A stretch of DNA of 64,000 nucleotides from Bradyrhizobium elkanii USDA 76. GTDB taxonomy: Bacteria; Pseudomonadota; Alphaproteobacteria; Rhizobiales; Xanthobacteraceae. Where the stretch lies: NCBI RefSeq assembly GCF_023278185.1, contig NZ_CP066356.1, positions 6,440,001 through 6,504,000 of the forward strand, written 5' to 3'. Positions 54,058-62,683 of this stretch are shown here, piece by piece (position 1 is the first letter of the stretch; each line of letters starts with the position of its first letter). The notes under the pieces were generated by a model. The model saw only the letters and a list, made by a program, of their open reading frames with translations, was not told the origin of the DNA and ran no database searches. The position numbers were made by a program, and so were the translations under genes.

Positions 54058-55281
54058 ATGAACGGACACGCGTGCGAGCTGGCTGACGGCTTCGACCTCG
54101 AGAAGCTGACGCCGGAATTCTACGCCGACCCCTACCCGACCTATCGCGCGTTGCGCGAGAACGCGCCGGTCAAGCGGCTGCCGAACGGCTGCTATTTTCT
54201 CACCCGCTACGACGACCTCGTCGCCGCCTACAAGAACACCAAGGTATTCTCCTCCGACAAGAAGAAGGAGTTCTTGCCGAAATACGGCAACTCGCTGCTC
54301 TACGAGCATCACACGACCAGCCTCGTCTTCAACGATCCGCCGGCCCACACCCGCGTGCGGCGGCTGATCATGGGCGCATTGTCGCCGCGGGCGATCGCCG
54401 GCATGGAGCCTGACCTGATCGCGCTGGTCGACAGCCTGCTCGACCGGATCGAGACCCGCGACCGCGCAGAGCTGATCGGCGACTTCGCCTCGGCGATCCC
54501 GGTCGAGGTGATCGGCAATCTGCTCGACGTGCCGCACGACGAACGCGAGCCGCTGCGCGACTGGTCGCTGGCGATTCTGGGCGCGCTGGAGCCGGTGATC
54601 GGCAAGGACGCGTTCGACCGCGGCAATAATGCGGTGAAGGATTTTCTCGGCTATCTCGAAACGCTGGTTGAACGCCGCCGCGCCAGACCGGGCAATCCCG
54701 AACGCGACGTGCTGACCCGGCTGATCCAGGGTGAGGATAATGGCGAGCGGCTGACCGCGAAGGAATTGCTGCACAATTGCATCTTCCTGCTCAACGCCGG
54801 CCATGAGACCACGACCAATCTGATCGGCAACGGGCTGGTGACGCTCACCCAAAATCCGGATCAGAAGCAACGGCTGATCGCGCACCCCGAGCTCATCAAG
54901 ACCGCGGTCGAGGAGATGCTGCGCTACGAAAGCTCGAACCAGCTCGGCAACCGCATGATCGTGGAAGAAACCGAGCTCGGCGGCATCACGATGCCGGCCG
55001 GCACGCTGGTCACGCTGTGCATCGGCGCGGCCAACCGCGACCCCGCGCAATTCCCCAATCCCGAAGGCTTCGACGTCGCGCGTACGCCGAACCGCCACCT
55101 CGCCTTCGGCACCGGCGCGCATCAGTGCGCCGGCATGGCGCTGGCGCGCCTCGAAGGCGCCGTCGCGATATCGCGGTTCCTCGAACGCTTCCCGAACTAC
55201 GCGCTCGACGGCGAGCCGGTGCGCGGCGGGCGGGTGCGCTTCCGCGGCTTCCTCAGCGTGCCCTGCAGCATCAGCGCCTAA
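54058..55281 (+). CDS. cytochrome P450
   Basis: A 407-residue soluble P450. Visible motifs are FNDPPAHTRVRRLIMGALSP (C-helix entry), the I-helix motif AGHETTT, the ExxR helix in EEMLRYE, and the heme loop FGTGAHQCAGMALARLEG with the Cys ligand. It has no fused reductase and no adjacent ferredoxin gene, so electron partners are elsewhere. ATG 54058 is chosen over the out-of-frame ATG at 54051. It lies opposite the TPP pair; a shared control region of about 200 bases is possible. Substrate unknown. Confidence 0.93.
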   Translation: MNGHACELADGFDLEKLTPEFYADPYPTYRALRENAPVKRLPNGCYFLTRYDDLVAAYKNTKVFSSDKKKEFLPKYGNSLLYEHHTTSLVFNDPPAHTRVRRLIMGALSPRAIAGMEPDLIALVDSLLDRIETRDRAELIGDFASAIPVEVIGNLLDVPHDEREPLRDWSLAILGALEPVIGKDAFDRGNNAVKDFLGYLETLVERRRARPGNPERDVLTRLIQGEDNGERLTAKELLHNCIFLLNAGHETTTNLIGNGLVTLTQNPDQKQRLIAHPELIKTAVEEMLRYESSNQLGNRMIVEETELGGITMPAGTLVTLCIGAANRDPAQFPNPEGFDVARTPNRHLAFGTGAHQCAGMALARLEGAVAISRFLERFPNYALDGEPVRGGRVRFRGFLSVPCSISA

Positions 55282-55403
55282 GACGACACATCGTCGCCTG
55301 CGAATTTGGCCGGCGACACACTTCCCTGTGGAGGAACTGATGCCCAAATCAACTGCAGGCACGATTTGATGTAATCTCTCGTGCGCTGCAGCGGGAGTGA
55401 CGC

Positions 55404-56621
55404 ATGATGAATGCATCGGTCACTGATTTCCTCGCAACCGAAGCGCAGTTCGGCACCTACAATTATGAGCCGATCGGGGTCGTGCTGTCCCGCGGCCAAG
55501 GCGTCTGGGTCTGGGATACCGATGGCAACCGGTATCTCGATTGTCTCTCCGCCTATTCGGCGGTGAGCCAGGGCCACTGCCATCCGAAGATCCTCGCCGC
55601 CATGATCGAACAAGCGCGTCGGCTGACGCTGACCTCGCGCGCCTTCCACAACGACCAGCTCGCTCCCTTCTACCGCGAGCTCGCGGAACTGACCGGCTCG
55701 CACAAGGTGCTGCCGATGAACAGCGGCGCCGAGGCGGTGGAGAGTGCGATCAAGTCGGTGCGCAAATGGGCCTATGAGGTCAAGGGCGTTCCGGACGGGC
55801 AGGCCGAGATCATCGTCTGCGCCAATAATTTCCACGGACGCACGCTCGGCATCGTCGGCTTCTCGACCGACCCCGGTTCGCGCGACCATTTCGGACCGTT
55901 CGCGCCGGGCTTCAAGATCATCCCATTCGGCGACGCCGCCGCGCTCGAGCAGGCGATCACGCCGAACACCGCGGCCTTCCTGGTCGAGCCGATCCAGGGC
56001 GAAGCCGGCGTCGTGATTCCTCCGCCAGGCTATTTCGCCCGCGTGCGCGAGCTGTGCACCGCGCACAATGTGATGCTCGTGCTCGACGAGATCCAGACCG
56101 GGCTCGGCCGCACCGGCAAGCTGCTCGCCGAGCAGCACGAAGGGATCGAGGCCGACGTGACGCTGCTCGGCAAGGCGCTGTCGGGCGGCTTCTATCCGGT
56201 GTCGGCGGTGCTTTCCAACAACGCCGTGCTCGGCACCTTGCGGCCCGGCCAGCACGGCTCGACCTTCGGCGGCAATCCGCTGGCCTGCGCGGTGGCGCGG
56301 GCGGCGCTGCGCGTGCTGATCGACGAGGGAATGATCGAGAACGCCGCGCAACAGGGCGCGCGCTTTCTCGCCGGATTGCAGGACATCCGCGCCAACGTGA
56401 TCCGCGAGGTGCGCGGGCGGGGGCTGATGCTGGCGATCGAGCTGCACCCGGAAGCCGGCGGCGCCCGCCGCTACTGTCTGGCGCTGCAGGCGCGCGGCAT
56501 CCTCGCCAAGGACACCCATGAACACACCATCCGGATTGCTCCGCCGCTGGTGATCACGGCCGATCAGGTCGACTGGGCGACGGAGCGGATCGCGGCGACC
56601 CTCACGCAGGATGTCTCCTGA
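55404..56621 (+). CDS. rocD: ornithine aminotransferase
   Basis: A 405-residue class III PLP aminotransferase that converts ornithine and 2-oxoglutarate to glutamate semialdehyde and glutamate. The ATP/NAD-like segment [20 protein letters not shown] is diagnostic of ornithine aminotransferases, the PLP-phosphate region is [10 protein letters not shown], the Asp that contacts the ring is in [14 protein letters not shown], and the PLP Lys is in [12 protein letters not shown] 55404 follows GGGAG. Probably used for arginine/ornithine catabolism; no arginase or rocF gene is beside it. Confidence 0.92.
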   Translation: MMNASVTDFLATEAQFGTYNYEPIGVVLSRGQGVWVWDTDGNRYLDCLSAYSAVSQGHCHPKILAAMIEQARRLTLTSRAFHNDQLAPFYRELAELTGSHKVLPMNSGAEAVESAIKSVRKWAYEVKGVPDGQAEIIVCANNFHGRTLGIVGFSTDPGSRDHFGPFAPGFKIIPFGDAAALEQAITPNTAAFLVEPIQGEAGVVIPPPGYFARVRELCTAHNVMLVLDEIQTGLGRTGKLLAEQHEGIEADVTLLGKALSGGFYPVSAVLSNNAVLGTLRPGQHGSTFGGNPLACAVARAALRVLIDEGMIENAAQQGARFLAGLQDIRANVIREVRGRGLMLAIELHPEAGGARRYCLALQARGILAKDTHEHTIRIAPPLVITADQVDWATERIAATLTQDVS

Positions 56622-56729
56622 CGGTTCCCCGCGCCGGAAGACCGTAACGCCGGCCGTAGCCACAACGAACGAATCCGACGTCGGTGCGTTAAAGCACTGC
56701 GGGCGACTGTTGAACGGAGAGCTAAGCTC

Positions 56730-58577
56730 ATGCTTTCCCGCAGCGCTTTGTTTGTTGTCTTTTCGATTGGCAGCTCGATGCTCGTGGCGCACGGCGGCGC
56801 ATCCGCCCAGCCACACGGAAAGGGTCCACCGGCGGCAAGGCCGGCTGCACCGGCCGCGATGGCGCGTCCCGCCCCGATGGTACACGCCGCCCCGCCCGCA
56901 ATGGCCAGGCCGCCCGCAATGGCGAGACCGCCTGCAATGGCACGGCCACTCGCGATGGCACGGCCGGCGCCACCCGCGTTCCACGCCCCGCAGCGACCGG
57001 CGATGGCGCTGCGCCCGGCACCGCATTTCGCCGCCCCGTCGGTGCGCCAGGCCCCCCATATCGCAGCGCCGCGTGTCGCAGCGCCACGCCCCGAATTCCG
57101 TCGCGGAGCACCGCAGCGTCAGGCTCCGCATATCGCGGCGCCGTCACGCCCGAGCCCACCGTCGCGCTTGAGCGAGCGGCCGTCGCCAACGGAGCGCGTT
57201 CAACAGCGCGCGCAGCAGCAACAGCAAATGATCCAGCAACGCCAGCAGGCGGCGCAGCAGCGGCAGCGTGACGCGCTGTCGCGCCAGACCACCGAGCGGC
57301 AGACCCGGATCGATCGCCTGCAGCAATTGCAGTCGCAAAAGGTGCAAGGCGCACGCGCGCAACGCGTCCATGACCGCGCCCTGCAGGCGCAGAACCGCCT
57401 GTTGCAGCGCGAGCAGCGTGCGCAGCAGGCCGAATTTGCCCGTCAGCAGCGATTGGCGCCGGCAGCGACGGTTGGGGCTGCGGTTGGCGCCGCGGTCGCG
57501 ACCACGGCCGCGACGCAGGCGGCTCAGCGCGAGCGATTTGCCGCACACTTCCGCGAGCAGGCAAATGCGCAGAGCCAGGCAGGGCTTGCGGCGCGCCAGG
57601 GCGGCTGGGCGCCCCGGCATGCCTGGCGCCGCGGCAGCCACGCGGCCTTCGTGGCGTGGCTTGGGCCGGTGTTCTGGCCCTACGCCTATTCGGACATCTT
57701 TGACTACACGTTCTGGTCCTATGCCTACGAGCCCGGCTATTGGGCCTACGCCTATGACGACTTCGTCGACACCGTGTTCTGGGACACCAACACTCCCTAC
57801 TCCGCCTATGCCAGCATCAACCCTGGCGACTATCGGGCGACCGCGGGTCGCGATTGGTCCCGTCAACGCAGCGACACGAGCCCGCAGGCACTCAAGCAGC
57901 TCTGCGGAGAGCCCGACAAGGGCGTCACGGCCTGGCCGCTTGCCGACATCGCGCGGGCGGTACGGCCGGACCAGCAGCAGCGGGCGTTGCTCGACGAGTT
58001 GAAGACATCAGCGGCAAAGGCCGCCGACATCTTCAAGGACTCCTGCACGGACAGCTATGCCATGACGCCCACCGGCCGCCTGCGGTCGATGCAGAACCGC
58101 ATCAGCGCGACGCTCGAGGCGATCAAGATCGTGCGGCCGGCGCTGGAGAATTTCTACAGCTCGCTCAGCGACGAGCAGCAGGCCCGCTTCAATGCGCTTG
58201 GTCCACATGTCGGCGAGCGTTCGCCGCAGCAGCAGGAGGCGACCGCGCAAACCGGCAATTGCGGCGATTCGAAATCCGACCTGGCCCACCTGCCGATCAA
58301 CCGGATCGCGGCCTCGCTTCATCCGGCGGGCAAGCAAAAGGAAGCGCTCGACCGCCTGAGCGATGCGACCACAAAAGCCATCGCGGACCTGCAGGCGGCC
58401 TGTCCGAACGACGTGCCGCTGACGCCGGTCGGCCGGCTGGAGGCGATGCAGCACCGGCTCGAAGCCATGCAAAAGGCCGCGAAGCTGATCGAGCCTGCAC
58501 TGGATGAGTTCTATACGATGCTGAGCAGCGAGCAGAAAGCTCGCTTCAACACGCTGCAGCGGGTTGCGAGCCCCTGA
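56730..58577 (+). CDS. periplasmic LTXXQ/Spy-like repeat protein with Pro-Ala-rich N-terminus
   Basis: A 615-residue exported protein. A signal peptide (MLSRSALFVVFSIGSSMLVA.. ASAQ) is followed by a low-complexity stretch rich in PPAMARP repeats (about residues 50-90) and then a long Gln/Arg-rich helical region (about 150-250, many QQRQQ runs). A Tyr/Trp/Ala-rich patch (about 310-350) follows. Two C-terminal domains each end in an LTXXQ-type motif (LSDEQQARFNAL and LSSEQKARFNTL). The LTXXQ family includes Spy/CpxP, which respond to envelope stress. Length is unusually large. The role here is unknown. Confidence 0.8.
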   Translation: MLSRSALFVVFSIGSSMLVAHGGASAQPHGKGPPAARPAAPAAMARPAPMVHAAPPAMARPPAMARPPAMARPLAMARPAPPAFHAPQRPAMALRPAPHFAAPSVRQAPHIAAPRVAAPRPEFRRGAPQRQAPHIAAPSRPSPPSRLSERPSPTERVQQRAQQQQQMIQQRQQAAQQRQRDALSRQTTERQTRIDRLQQLQSQKVQGARAQRVHDRALQAQNRLLQREQRAQQAEFARQQRLAPAATVGAAVGAAVATTAATQAAQRERFAAHFREQANAQSQAGLAARQGGWAPRHAWRRGSHAAFVAWLGPVFWPYAYSDIFDYTFWSYAYEPGYWAYAYDDFVDTVFWDTNTPYSAYASINPGDYRATAGRDWSRQRSDTSPQALKQLCGEPDKGVTAWPLADIARAVRPDQQQRALLDELKTSAAKAADIFKDSCTDSYAMTPTGRLRSMQNRISATLEAIKIVRPALENFYSSLSDEQQARFNALGPHVGERSPQQQEATAQTGNCGDSKSDLAHLPINRIAASLHPAGKQKEALDRLSDATTKAIADLQAACPNDVPLTPVGRLEAMQHRLEAMQKAAKLIEPALDEFYTMLSSEQKARFNTLQRVASP

Positions 58578-58586
58578 GACGGCCGG

Positions 58587-58606
58587 CCGGCGATCCGGAT
58601 CGCCGG
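58587..58606. repeat. 20-base perfect palindrome after the Spy-like gene
   Basis: CCGGCGATCCGGATCGCCGG reads the same on both strands. It lies nine bases after the stop of the LTXXQ gene and could fold as a terminator-like hairpin, though no T run follows. Confidence 0.5.
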
Positions 58607-58706
58607 GTGCGCCACGGAATGCCAGTCCCCCATCTTGCCTTTGCGGCCGGCGCGCAGCAATGTCTGCTACCGGCGTCCTGATGCAATGCCGAATGACGGG
58701 GCGGGA

Positions 58707-59399
58707 ATGAAGCGCGGCTGGATGAGCACTGGCGAGCTACGCGAGCGCTGGGGCGATTCCTTATTGACAGTGCTCACTGTCCTGCTCGTGGTCATGATTT
58801 TCGTGGTGGCGCCGTTACAGGCGTTGGGCCTGTTCGAATTCCAGATTTTTGAACTCCTGCTCGCGCTGGTCCTGGTCGGCGGCGTCTTCCTGATGTCAGG
58901 CAGCGCGCTGGCGGTCGTCACGATGCTGGTCGCGCTCGTCATGATCGTCACGGGCGGAATCCTGAGACTACGCTCACCTTCAATTTTCGATCTCAACCTG
59001 TTCGCCGGATCCTGGCTGCTCGTCGGCCTCACCATGGCGGTGACGGTGGCGCGCGCGACGTTCGCGCCAGGCCGCGTCACCTATCACCGTGTGATCGGCG
59101 CGGTCCTGCTCTATCTCACGGTCGCCGTGATCTTCGCGGCGCTCTACACCTTTGTCGGCACGCTGAGGCCCGACGCATTTCCCGGCATGAAGGTGGAAGA
59201 CAGTCCGACGCTGGCGAGCCGCGTCCTCTATTTCAGCTTCGCCACGCTCACGACGACAGGTTATGGCGACGTCGCCCCGCTGCATCCGATCGCGCGGAGC
59301 CTGTGCAATCTCGAGGCGATCTTCGGCCAGCTCTATCCGGCAACGCTGCTGGCGCGCCTCGTCACGCTGGAGATCGAGCACCGCAACGAAGAGTCCTGA
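58707..59399 (+). CDS. two-TM potassium channel family protein
   Basis: A 230-residue membrane protein with several N-terminal hydrophobic helices and a C-terminal ion-channel module. The selectivity filter is TTTGYGD, placed between a pore helix (LYFSFATL) and a final helix. The last 20 residues (LVTLEIEHRNEES) are cytoplasmic and short; no RCK domain is present. Four helices before the pore make the total topology about six. ATG 58707 follows GGGGCGGG; an in-frame ATG at 58686 is also possible. Regulatory role and partners unknown. Confidence 0.88.
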   Translation: MKRGWMSTGELRERWGDSLLTVLTVLLVVMIFVVAPLQALGLFEFQIFELLLALVLVGGVFLMSGSALAVVTMLVALVMIVTGGILRLRSPSIFDLNLFAGSWLLVGLTMAVTVARATFAPGRVTYHRVIGAVLLYLTVAVIFAALYTFVGTLRPDAFPGMKVEDSPTLASRVLYFSFATLTTTGYGDVAPLHPIARSLCNLEAIFGQLYPATLLARLVTLEIEHRNEES

Positions 59400-59445
59400 T
59401 GAGGCACGAGGCGCGCATGAAGCGCCGTGCCCACCTGACGGCGTC

Positions 59446-60309
59446 CTAAACCACCGTCCGGTGCCGCTCGATGCAGGTTCGCAGCACTTCGTCCAGCGGA
59501 CGGCCCCACCAGTCGTTCGAGAAAATCTCGATCTCCGAATAGCCGGCAAAGCCCTGCGCCTCGACGGCGGCGCGCACCGATCTGATGTCGATGACGCCGT
59601 CACCCATCATGCCGCGGTCGTTGAGGATGTCCTTGGTCGGCACCAGCCAGTCGCAGACGTGGAACGCAAGCAGGCGATCCTGGCCGGCGCGCGCGATCTG
59701 GCCCATCAGCTCCGGATCCCACCAGATGTGATAGACGTCGAGCGCGACGCCGATCGCGCCGGTTCTGCCGGGATCGAGCGCGTCGCAGATATCGAGCGCA
59801 TGCTTCGTGGTGTTCACGCAGGCGCGGTCGGCGGCATAGGCCGGATGCAGCGGCTCGATCGCTAGCGGCAGCTTTGCCAGCTTCGCATAATCCAGCATCT
59901 CGGCGATGCCGTCGTGCACCTGATGGCGCGCGGCCGCGATGTCCTTCGAATCCGCGCTGCCCGGCCGAGAATATTGCGGCAGGCCGCCGACCACCAGCAC
60001 GATGCAGGAGGCGCCGAGTGCCGCCGCCTCGTCGACCGCGCGGCGATTGTCGTCGCGCGCCTCGCTGCGATGCGCGCCATCTGCCGTGAACATGCCGCCG
60101 CGGCAATAGCCCGACAGATCGAGCCCGGCATCCTTGACCGCGCGGACGGCGCGATCGAGGCCGACCGCTGCGACCTGGTCGCGCCAGGGATCGATGGCGC
60201 GGATGCCACGGCGCGCGCAGGCCTCGACGATGGCGAGAAGGTCGCCCTGCCTGCGAACGGTCGCCGTGTTCAGCGACAGCCAGCGGTGGTCATTGGAGAA
60301 ATCGCGCAT
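59446..60309 (-). CDS. sugar phosphate isomerase/epimerase family TIM-barrel protein
   Basis: A 287-residue xylose-isomerase-like TIM barrel. Metal-binding residues of the family are visible: Glu in LAIEPLHPAYAAD, Asp/His in GVALDVYHIWW, His in FHVCDW and Glu in SEIEIFS. It overlaps the stop of the DUF993 gene in TGATG, so it is translated with it. In sugar-catabolic clusters such proteins isomerise or epimerise keto-sugars. It is the last gene of the four-gene minus-strand cluster. Confidence 0.9.
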   Translation of the reverse strand: MRDFSNDHRWLSLNTATVRRQGDLLAIVEACARRGIRAIDPWRDQVAAVGLDRAVRAVKDAGLDLSGYCRGGMFTADGAHRSEARDDNRRAVDEAAALGASCIVLVVGGLPQYSRPGSADSKDIAAARHQVHDGIAEMLDYAKLAKLPLAIEPLHPAYAADRACVNTTKHALDICDALDPGRTGAIGVALDVYHIWWDPELMGQIARAGQDRLLAFHVCDWLVPTKDILNDRGMMGDGVIDIRSVRAAVEAQGFAGYSEIEIFSNDWWGRPLDEVLRTCIERHRTVV

Positions 60310-61517
60310 CAGGCGTCGATGCCGCGGGTGGCCAGGATCGTCGCCATCCGCCGCGTCGCGGCTTCCGGATTGGCGAGCAGCCCGGCCTTGTCGGCGAGCC
60401 GGAACAGCTCGGCAAGATGCAAGGTCGAGCGTGCGCTCTCCTGCCCGCCGACCATGGTGAAGTGATCCTGGTGCCCGTTGAGATAGGCCATGAACACGAT
60501 GCCTGTCTTGTAGAAGCGCGTCGGCGCCTTGAAGATATGGCGCGACAACGGCACCGTAGGTCCAAGCACATCGTGGAAGCCGGCCTCATCGCCCGCGGCG
60601 AGCCGCGACAGCGCATAGGACGCTGCCGGGGCGATGGCATCGAAGATGCCGAGCAGCGCGTGAGAAAATCCCTTGTCGTCGCCGGCGATCAACTCCGCAT
60701 AGTTGAAGTCGTCGCCGGTATACATCTTCACGCGCGGATCGAGGCGGCGCCGCATGTCGATCTCGCGCTGCTTGTCGAGCAGCGAGACCTTGACGCCATC
60801 GACCTTGGCCGCATTGGCGTTGATGATCGCAACCGCCGTATCCATCGCCTTGTCGAGATCGGCCGTGCCCCAGTAACCCGATAGCGCGGGATCGAACATG
60901 TCGCCGAGCCAGTGGATGATCACGGGCTCACGGACCTGCGACAGCACGCGGTCGTAGACCCTGGCGTAGTCGTCAGCGCTCTTGCCGAGCTTTGCCAAAG
61001 CGCGCGAGGCCATCAGGATGATGCGACCGCCAGCCTTCTCCACTGCTGCGATCTGCTCCTCATAGGCACGGATCACATCGTCGATCGACCTGGCGTCCTC
61101 GACCGCGAGATGGTCGGTGCCGGCGCCGGAGAACACCAGTGCATTGCCTTTGGCCTTCGCCGCCTGCACCGAGCGCTGGATCAGTTCGAGCGAGGTCGCC
61201 CAGTCCAGCCCCATGCCGCGCTGCGCCGTGTCCATGGCTTCAGCGACGCCGAGGCCGAGGTCCCAGACGTGCTCGCGAAACGCGATCGTCTTGTCCCAGT
61301 CGATCGCCGCGGCCAACCAGGGATCGACGTCGGCGCGCGGATCGGCCACCACATGCGCGGCCGAGAACGCCACGCGGTTCAGCGTACCCTCGAGCTTCGC
61401 CGGAAAGGTCCGCGACGCCGCGAGGCGATAGGTCTCGAGGCCGCCATCGGCGGTCGGCAGTTTCAGCGACAGGGATGACTCTGTCAGGGCAGGCTTGGGC
61501 AGGACTGGCTTGTTCAT
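60309..61517 (-). CDS. DUF993 family (dihydrodipicolinate-synthase-like) protein
   Basis: A 402-residue protein that I recognise as DUF993, related to the DapA/aldolase TIM-barrel group. Visible stretches are GVAEAMDTAQRGMGLDW, VFSGAGTDHLA and, in the barrel, VDGVKVSLLDKQREID, where the Lys may form the Schiff base used by DapA-type aldolases and dehydratases. ATG 61517 is preceded by AAGGAC. It sits between the Gfo/Idh/MocA gene (14 bases away) and the isomerase gene (overlapping). No function is established for DUF993. Confidence 0.85.
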   Translation of the reverse strand: MNKPVLPKPALTESSLSLKLPTADGGLETYRLAASRTFPAKLEGTLNRVAFSAAHVVADPRADVDPWLAAAIDWDKTIAFREHVWDLGLGVAEAMDTAQRGMGLDWATSLELIQRSVQAAKAKGNALVFSGAGTDHLAVEDARSIDDVIRAYEEQIAAVEKAGGRIILMASRALAKLGKSADDYARVYDRVLSQVREPVIIHWLGDMFDPALSGYWGTADLDKAMDTAVAIINANAAKVDGVKVSLLDKQREIDMRRRLDPRVKMYTGDDFNYAELIAGDDKGFSHALLGIFDAIAPAASYALSRLAAGDEAGFHDVLGPTVPLSRHIFKAPTRFYKTGIVFMAYLNGHQDHFTMVGGQESARSTLHLAELFRLADKAGLLANPEAATRRMATILATRGIDA

Positions 61518-61531
61518 GGCAAGGTCCTTTC

Positions 61532-62683
61532 TCAGACCGATATCGGGGCGACGTCGATCCAGCGCCGCTCCTTCCAGCTCTTCAGCGCGCATTCCGCTAG
61601 CTGCACGCCCTTGGCGCCTTCGAGCAGGGTGTATTTGTAGGGCGCGTCCTCGCAGACATGGCGGATGAACATCTCCCACTGCTCCTTGAAGCCGTTGTCG
61701 TAAACGACGTTCTCAGGCAGCTTCTGCCAGTCGGCATAGAAATCGTGCATCCGCTTCTCGTCCGGATTCCATACCGGCCGCGGGGTCGCCTGACGTGCCT
61801 GGATCACGCAGTCGGTGAGGCCCGCCACCGCCGAGCCATGGGTGCCGTCGACCTGGAAGGTGACGAGGTCGTCGCGGTAGACGCGCGTCACCCAGCTCAT
61901 GTTGATGTGCGCAATGACGCCGCCCTTCAGGCGGAAGGTGGCGTAGGCGGAATCATCGGCGGTCGCCTGGTATTTCTTGCCCTTCTCGTCATAGCGCTCG
62001 GGGATGTCAGTCGTGCCGAGGCAGGTCACGCTCTCGACTTCGCCGAACAGATTGTCGAGCACGTAGCGCCAGTGGCAGACCATGTCGAGGATGATGCCGC
62101 CGCCGTCCTCGGCGCGGTAATTCCACGACGGCCGCTGCGCTTCCTGCCAGCCGCCCTCGAACACCCAGTAGCCGAACTCGCCGCGCACCGAGAGCATGCG
62201 GCCGAAGAAACCGGAGTCGCGCAGGAAAGCGAGCTTCTTCAGGCCCGGCAGGAACAGCTTGTCCTGCACCGTGCCGTGCTTGAGGCCCTTGGCATTGGCG
62301 AGCTTCACGACCGCAACAGCCTCTTCAAGATTGGTCGCGATCGGCTTCTCGCAATAGACATGCTTGCCGGCATTGATCGCCTTGGTCAGCAGCGAGGGCC
62401 GCGCCTGCGTGGTGGCGGCGTCGAAGAACACCGTGTCGCCCTTGTCCGCGAGCGCGCGATCGAGATCGGTGGTGTGCCGTTCGATGTTGTAGCGTTTTGC
62501 CAACGCGCCGACCTTCTCGGCATCGCGGCCGACCAGGATCGGATCGGGCATGACGCGGTCGCCGTTCGCGAGCTGCACGCCGCCCTGCTCGCGGATCGCG
62601 ACGATCGAGCGGATCAGATGCTGGTTGAGCCCCATCCGGCCGGTGACGCCGTTCATGATCAGGCCGAGGCGCTTGGTCGTCAT
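61532..62683 (-). CDS. Gfo/Idh/MocA family oxidoreductase
   Basis: A 383-residue NAD(P)-dependent dehydrogenase. The dinucleotide-binding loop is GVTGRMGLNQ near the N-terminus, the family motif is HVYCEKPIATN, and the catalytic Asp/His helix lies in GGGIILDMVCHWRYVLD, as expected for enzymes that oxidise sugars, inositols or their acids. Its start overlaps the enolase-superfamily stop in ATGA. In this cluster it would oxidise a sugar-type substrate before dehydration and cleavage. Confidence 0.92.
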   Translation of the reverse strand: MTTKRLGLIMNGVTGRMGLNQHLIRSIVAIREQGGVQLANGDRVMPDPILVGRDAEKVGALAKRYNIERHTTDLDRALADKGDTVFFDAATTQARPSLLTKAINAGKHVYCEKPIATNLEEAVAVVKLANAKGLKHGTVQDKLFLPGLKKLAFLRDSGFFGRMLSVRGEFGYWVFEGGWQEAQRPSWNYRAEDGGGIILDMVCHWRYVLDNLFGEVESVTCLGTTDIPERYDEKGKKYQATADDSAYATFRLKGGVIAHINMSWVTRVYRDDLVTFQVDGTHGSAVAGLTDCVIQARQATPRPVWNPDEKRMHDFYADWQKLPENVVYDNGFKEQWEMFIRHVCEDAPYKYTLLEGAKGVQLAECALKSWKERRWIDVAPISV

